This document shows, one piece after another, positions 6,456 through 8,003 of a stretch of DNA of 8,003 nucleotides (position 1 is the first letter of the stretch; every line of letters starts with the position of its first letter). The stretch spans positions 1-8,003 of the forward strand of contig JBHIBA010000217.1 of NCBI GenBank assembly GCA_046758845.1, read 5' to 3'. Source of the DNA: JBHIBA01 sp046758845 (GTDB taxonomy: Bacteria > UBA8248 > JACPRG01 > G963555815). The notes below the pieces were generated by a model, which searched no databases, had not been told where the DNA came from, and saw nothing but the letters and a program-made list of their open reading frames with translations. The position numbers were made by a program, and so were the translations under genes.

Positions 6456-6476
6456 GTCAAAAGTTTTCCGGGGGGT

Positions 6477-6510
6477 CCAGGGGGGCCGGTTTTCAAAAAG
6501 GCCCCCCTGG
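6477..6510. other. E3 right terminal palindrome
   Basis: CCAGGGGGGCC (6477-6487) and GGCCCCCCTGG (6500-6510) make a perfect 11-bp stem around GGTTTTCAAAAA. It matches the right end of E2. Confidence 0.78.
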
Positions 6511-6545
6511 AAAATCGGCTCGCTTCTTAGAAAGCGCCCCCCTGG
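6511..6545 (+). repeat. Extra terminal fragment of the repeat family beside E3
   Basis: CGCTTCTTAGAAAGCG and then CCCCCCTGG resemble the left terminal hairpin of E3 (CGCTTTTTGTAAGGCG and a C tract), and GCCCCCCTGG is a direct repeat of 6501-6510. This looks like a solo or decayed terminus next to the complete copy. Confidence 0.5.
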
Positions 6546-6554
6546 CAAGAGCCA

Positions 6555-6563
6555 TGACATAAT
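6555..6563 (+). promoter_or_regulatory. Extended -10 promoter for the methyltransferase gene
   Basis: TGACATAAT matches the extended -10 form TGnTATAAT with one mismatch. No -35 is visible, which this promoter class tolerates. The predicted transcript start near 6570 is only about three bases before the ATG at 6573, so the mRNA would be nearly leaderless, in keeping with the lack of a good ribosome site. Confidence 0.4.
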
Positions 6564-6572
6564 AGAGACCTC

Positions 6573-7688
6573 ATGCGAGTTTCGTATCTCAAACATCTCT
6601 GCTGTCCCGCGCCCCGCCCGAAACGGATGGGCCGCTGCGGCGGCAGACTGACCGTCGAAGCGGGGGAGATCCCTCTGCGGCCGGCGGAGGACGACCTGGA
6701 CGAGCTCCTCGAGGGGAACGTCGTTTGCGAGAACTGTGGGGCCTGGTATCCCGTCCTGGGGGGCGTTCTGATCCTCGTCTCGAAGCCGCGGCTCTATCTG
6801 GGGGGAAGGTTTTCCTCAATGATGGCGTTCGCGGGCCTTCACGCCGATCTTTCGGTGGATGCCCGCCGGTGGCTTCTCGATCAGCATTTCGATCTCTACG
6901 AAGTCCCCAAGCAACAGGACAAGGTCGATTCCAATGCCGTCCTTCACTACGAACGGGTTTCCGATTTGATGTCCGAATTGCCCCTTTCCCAGAGCTTTCG
7001 CGCCTTCCTTCAGGAATGGGACGGCAAGGCGCCTTACGATGTCCTGGCGGAGATGGGCGGGAGGCTTCAGGAGGTTCCGGAAAAGGGATTCTACCGGGAA
7101 AAGAACCGCTTGGCGGTGGACGCCGGCTGCGGCGCGGGCGGGCTCGTCTACCGGCTGGCCGAGCATTACGAGACCGTCTTCGGCATCGACCTGTCGTTCA
7201 GCTCCATCCTTCTGGCGCGTTCGATTCTCCTTCACCGCCCCAGGGCCTTCGATCAACACTTCGTCCGCACTGAGCGAGACGCCTTCGTTCCGAGAGATCT
7301 CGACCGCGCCCGCCTTCCAAACGTGGAGCTGGTGGTGGCCGACTGCACCATCCTCCCTTTTGACGACGAGTCCGCGGACGCCGTCGCCAGCGCCAACGTG
7401 GTGGACGTCGTTCACCCCCACACCCCGCTCCGGGAGGCGGCGAGGGTCATCCGAAGGGCCGGCCTGCTGCTTTTCACCGACCCGTTCAAGATTGCGGCGG
7501 GGACTTTTTCGTCCGTCTCCCGAGGTCCCCTGGAGGACACAAAGAATTACCTGGCCACGATGGGACTGCATTCGGTCGCGGAGCAGGATTTTGTCCCGTG
7601 GATCTGGTACCGCTTCAAACGGCAGGTGCAGATCTATTTCAATTATTGCGCGGCGTTCCGAAAGGAGGAAAAGGAAGAAGAAACATAA
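6573..7688 (+). CDS. SAM-dependent methyltransferase with N-terminal Trm112-like zinc ribbon
   Basis: A 371-residue protein in two parts. The N-terminus (about 1-70) has Cys10, Cys11, Cys22 and the pair C52-E-N-C55, followed by AWYPVLGGVLILV, which resembles the Trm112/YcaR zinc ribbon that usually reads C-x2-C...YPI-x-GIP. The middle and end hold a class I Rossmann methyltransferase: motif I VDAGCGAGG (182-190), the acidic strand VFGIDLS (202-208), motif III region ADCTILPF (256-263), then ADAVASANVVDVV and a post-motif RVIRRAGLLLFTDPF (291-305). This fits the Methyltransf_11 style of small-molecule or cofactor methylation, but the substrate is unknown. About 110 residues between the ribbon and motif I have no recognised fold. 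The protein ends in an acidic and basic tail, KEEKEEET. Two stop codons, TAA TAG, end it. It diverges from the mutase gene and is followed by E4. Confidence 0.88.
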   Translation: MRVSYLKHLCCPAPRPKRMGRCGGRLTVEAGEIPLRPAEDDLDELLEGNVVCENCGAWYPVLGGVLILVSKPRLYLGGRFSSMMAFAGLHADLSVDARRWLLDQHFDLYEVPKQQDKVDSNAVLHYERVSDLMSELPLSQSFRAFLQEWDGKAPYDVLAEMGGRLQEVPEKGFYREKNRLAVDAGCGAGGLVYRLAEHYETVFGIDLSFSSILLARSILLHRPRAFDQHFVRTERDAFVPRDLDRARLPNVELVVADCTILPFDDESADAVASANVVDVVHPHTPLREAARVIRRAGLLLFTDPFKIAAGTFSSVSRGPLEDTKNYLATMGLHSVAEQDFVPWIWYRFKRQVQIYFNYCAAFRKEEKEEET

Positions 7689-7693
7689 TAGAT

Positions 7694-7711
7694 GCCCAGA
7701 GGGGCTTTTTT
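7694..7711 (+). terminator. Possible intrinsic terminator after the methyltransferase gene
   Basis: GCCC (7694-7697) pairs with GGGC (7702-7705) and is followed directly by six T residues. The stem is only 4 bp, so it is weak on its own. The adjacent GGCAC/GTGCC hairpin (7713-7726) of E4 could add to it. The arrangement resembles the one after gatC in E1. Confidence 0.35.
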
Positions 7712-7910
7712 GGGCACTTGCGTGCCGGCCGGACTGCGGTTGGAGTTGCGTCTGCTTAAGCCGGGCGTCTGTGGCGCACACCTTCCAAGAGGTGATTGAA
7801 CGGCACGCCAGTGCGGAAACCTGACGCTGTGCGTCCGCCTCCCCACACCCCCCAGCAAAACTTTTGTTTCGCGAAAGAGGGCAGTGCCTGATGGCACTGC
7901 CCTCTTTCGC
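7701..7910 (+). repeat. E4: left half of the dispersed repeat, with module A and hairpin B
   Basis: This copy begins GGGGCTTTTTTGGGCACTTG, carries module A (7712-7839, closely similar to 3600-3728 of E2), a C-rich tract, the CAAAACTTTTG core (7855-7865) and hairpin B (7871-7910). After 7910 the match to E2 ends within a few bases, and modules C and D and the right terminus are missing. It is a 5' half element, ending at or just past the hairpin, or a recombinant with different right-hand sequence. Confidence 0.82.
7871..7910. other. E4 hairpin B, perfect 18-bp stem
   Basis: GCGAAAGAGGGCAGTGCC (7871-7888) and its exact reverse complement (7893-7910) enclose a TGAT loop. The same position in E2 and E3 has imperfect stems of different sequence. 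No T tract follows, so it is not a typical intrinsic terminator. Confidence 0.9.
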
Positions 7911-8003
7911 CTAACCGGGGTTTCTCACCAACGGTGGTCCCGTTGATGTTGGCCGATCAGAGCACCAGCACTTTTTTTCGGGCGGGTACGGAGACCCGCC
8001 CCT
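7911..8003. other. Unassigned right edge with two small hairpins
   Basis: No gene is visible in these 93 bases. AACGG/CCGTT (7930-7944) is a small hairpin. GGGCGGGT (7980-7987) and ACCCGCCC (7994-8001) form an 8-bp stem that the window end cuts off directly. A T7 run lies before it. It may be a terminator or the beginning of another repeat, but the flank is missing. Confidence 0.5.

Larger units (their letters stand above)
6202..6510 (+). repeat. E3: copy of the dispersed repeat without module A, between divergent genes
   Basis: A 309-bp copy occupying most of the divergent intergenic region. The left terminus (6202-6255) starts TGCGGGGGGCGC, folds back on GCGCCCCCCCGCA, and ends CAAAACTTTTG. 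The right terminus (6458-6510) starts CAAAAGTTTT and ends in CCAGGGGGGCC/GGCCCCCCTGG. Reversed and complemented, the right terminus aligns with the left along nearly its whole length. Hairpins B, C and D lie between them as in E2. Where E2 has the 129-bp module A, E3 has only a short TTTTTGTAAG loop. A second terminal-like fragment follows at 6511-6545. Confidence 0.87.

Noticed and set aside
6144..6596. 150-codon open frame on the minus strand across E3
   Set aside because: It is built from the repeat's palindromes and G/C tracts. The matching frame in E2 is interrupted and shifted, so protein coding is not conserved between copies.
7643..7897. Minus-strand open frame in E4 with a peptide similar to one encoded in E2
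   Set aside because: The similarity comes from nucleotide identity of module A. The corresponding peptide in E2 is spread over different frames, and the frame runs into the methyltransferase gene on the other strand.

Overview
This is a GC-rich bacterial window with five convincing genes. Four lie on the minus strand and one at the right on the plus strand. The gaps between transcription units are largely filled by one family of structured, dispersed repeats. A GatC subunit implies the indirect, transamidation route to Gln-tRNA or Asn-tRNA. A GlmM-like mutase and a GlmU-like left-handed beta-helix protein suggest UDP-GlcNAc or related nucleotide-sugar synthesis, as in a walled bacterium. The sequence does not let me name a lineage. 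The combination would suit an uncultivated, deep-branching group, but that is a guess.

Layout, left to right. Positions 1-75 hold a short repeat copy (E1) that probably includes the terminator of gatC. gatC (84-371, minus) follows a pcrA/uvrD-type helicase gene (491-2743, minus), with a 119-bp gap that contains a 12-bp tandem repeat. The helicase start overlaps the stop of the beta-helix gene (2740-3519, minus) by 4 bp, so these two are an operon with probable translational coupling. A TTGATA-N17-TAAGAT promoter and a GGAGG site lie just upstream of the pair. Repeat E2 (3584-4000) separates them from a very long phosphohexomutase gene (4027-6147, minus). Repeat E3 (6202-6510) lies between the divergent starts of the mutase and of a zinc-ribbon plus SAM-methyltransferase gene (6573-7688, plus). 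Repeat E4 (7701-7910) follows the methyltransferase, and 93 bp of unassigned sequence reaches the window end.

The main discovery candidate is the repeat family. E2 and E3 are about 417 and 309 bp, with inverted termini of about 53 bp. In E3 each terminus is itself a palindrome of G6 and C6 tracts ending in a CAAAACTTTTG core; in E2 the left terminal hairpin is opened by an inserted module. Between the termini are three hairpins whose arms differ between copies while pairing is largely kept. An extra module of about 128 bp sits in the loop of the left terminal hairpin of E2 and E4 but not E3. No transposase or other carrier gene is in the window, so a MITE-like non-autonomous element or a structured RNA/DNA element is the best working description.

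In metabolism, the mutase would interconvert hexosamine or hexose phosphates, and the beta-helix protein may acylate or otherwise act on a sugar nucleotide next to it in the pathway. The helicase serves DNA repair and replication, GatC serves translation, and the methyltransferase substrate is unknown.
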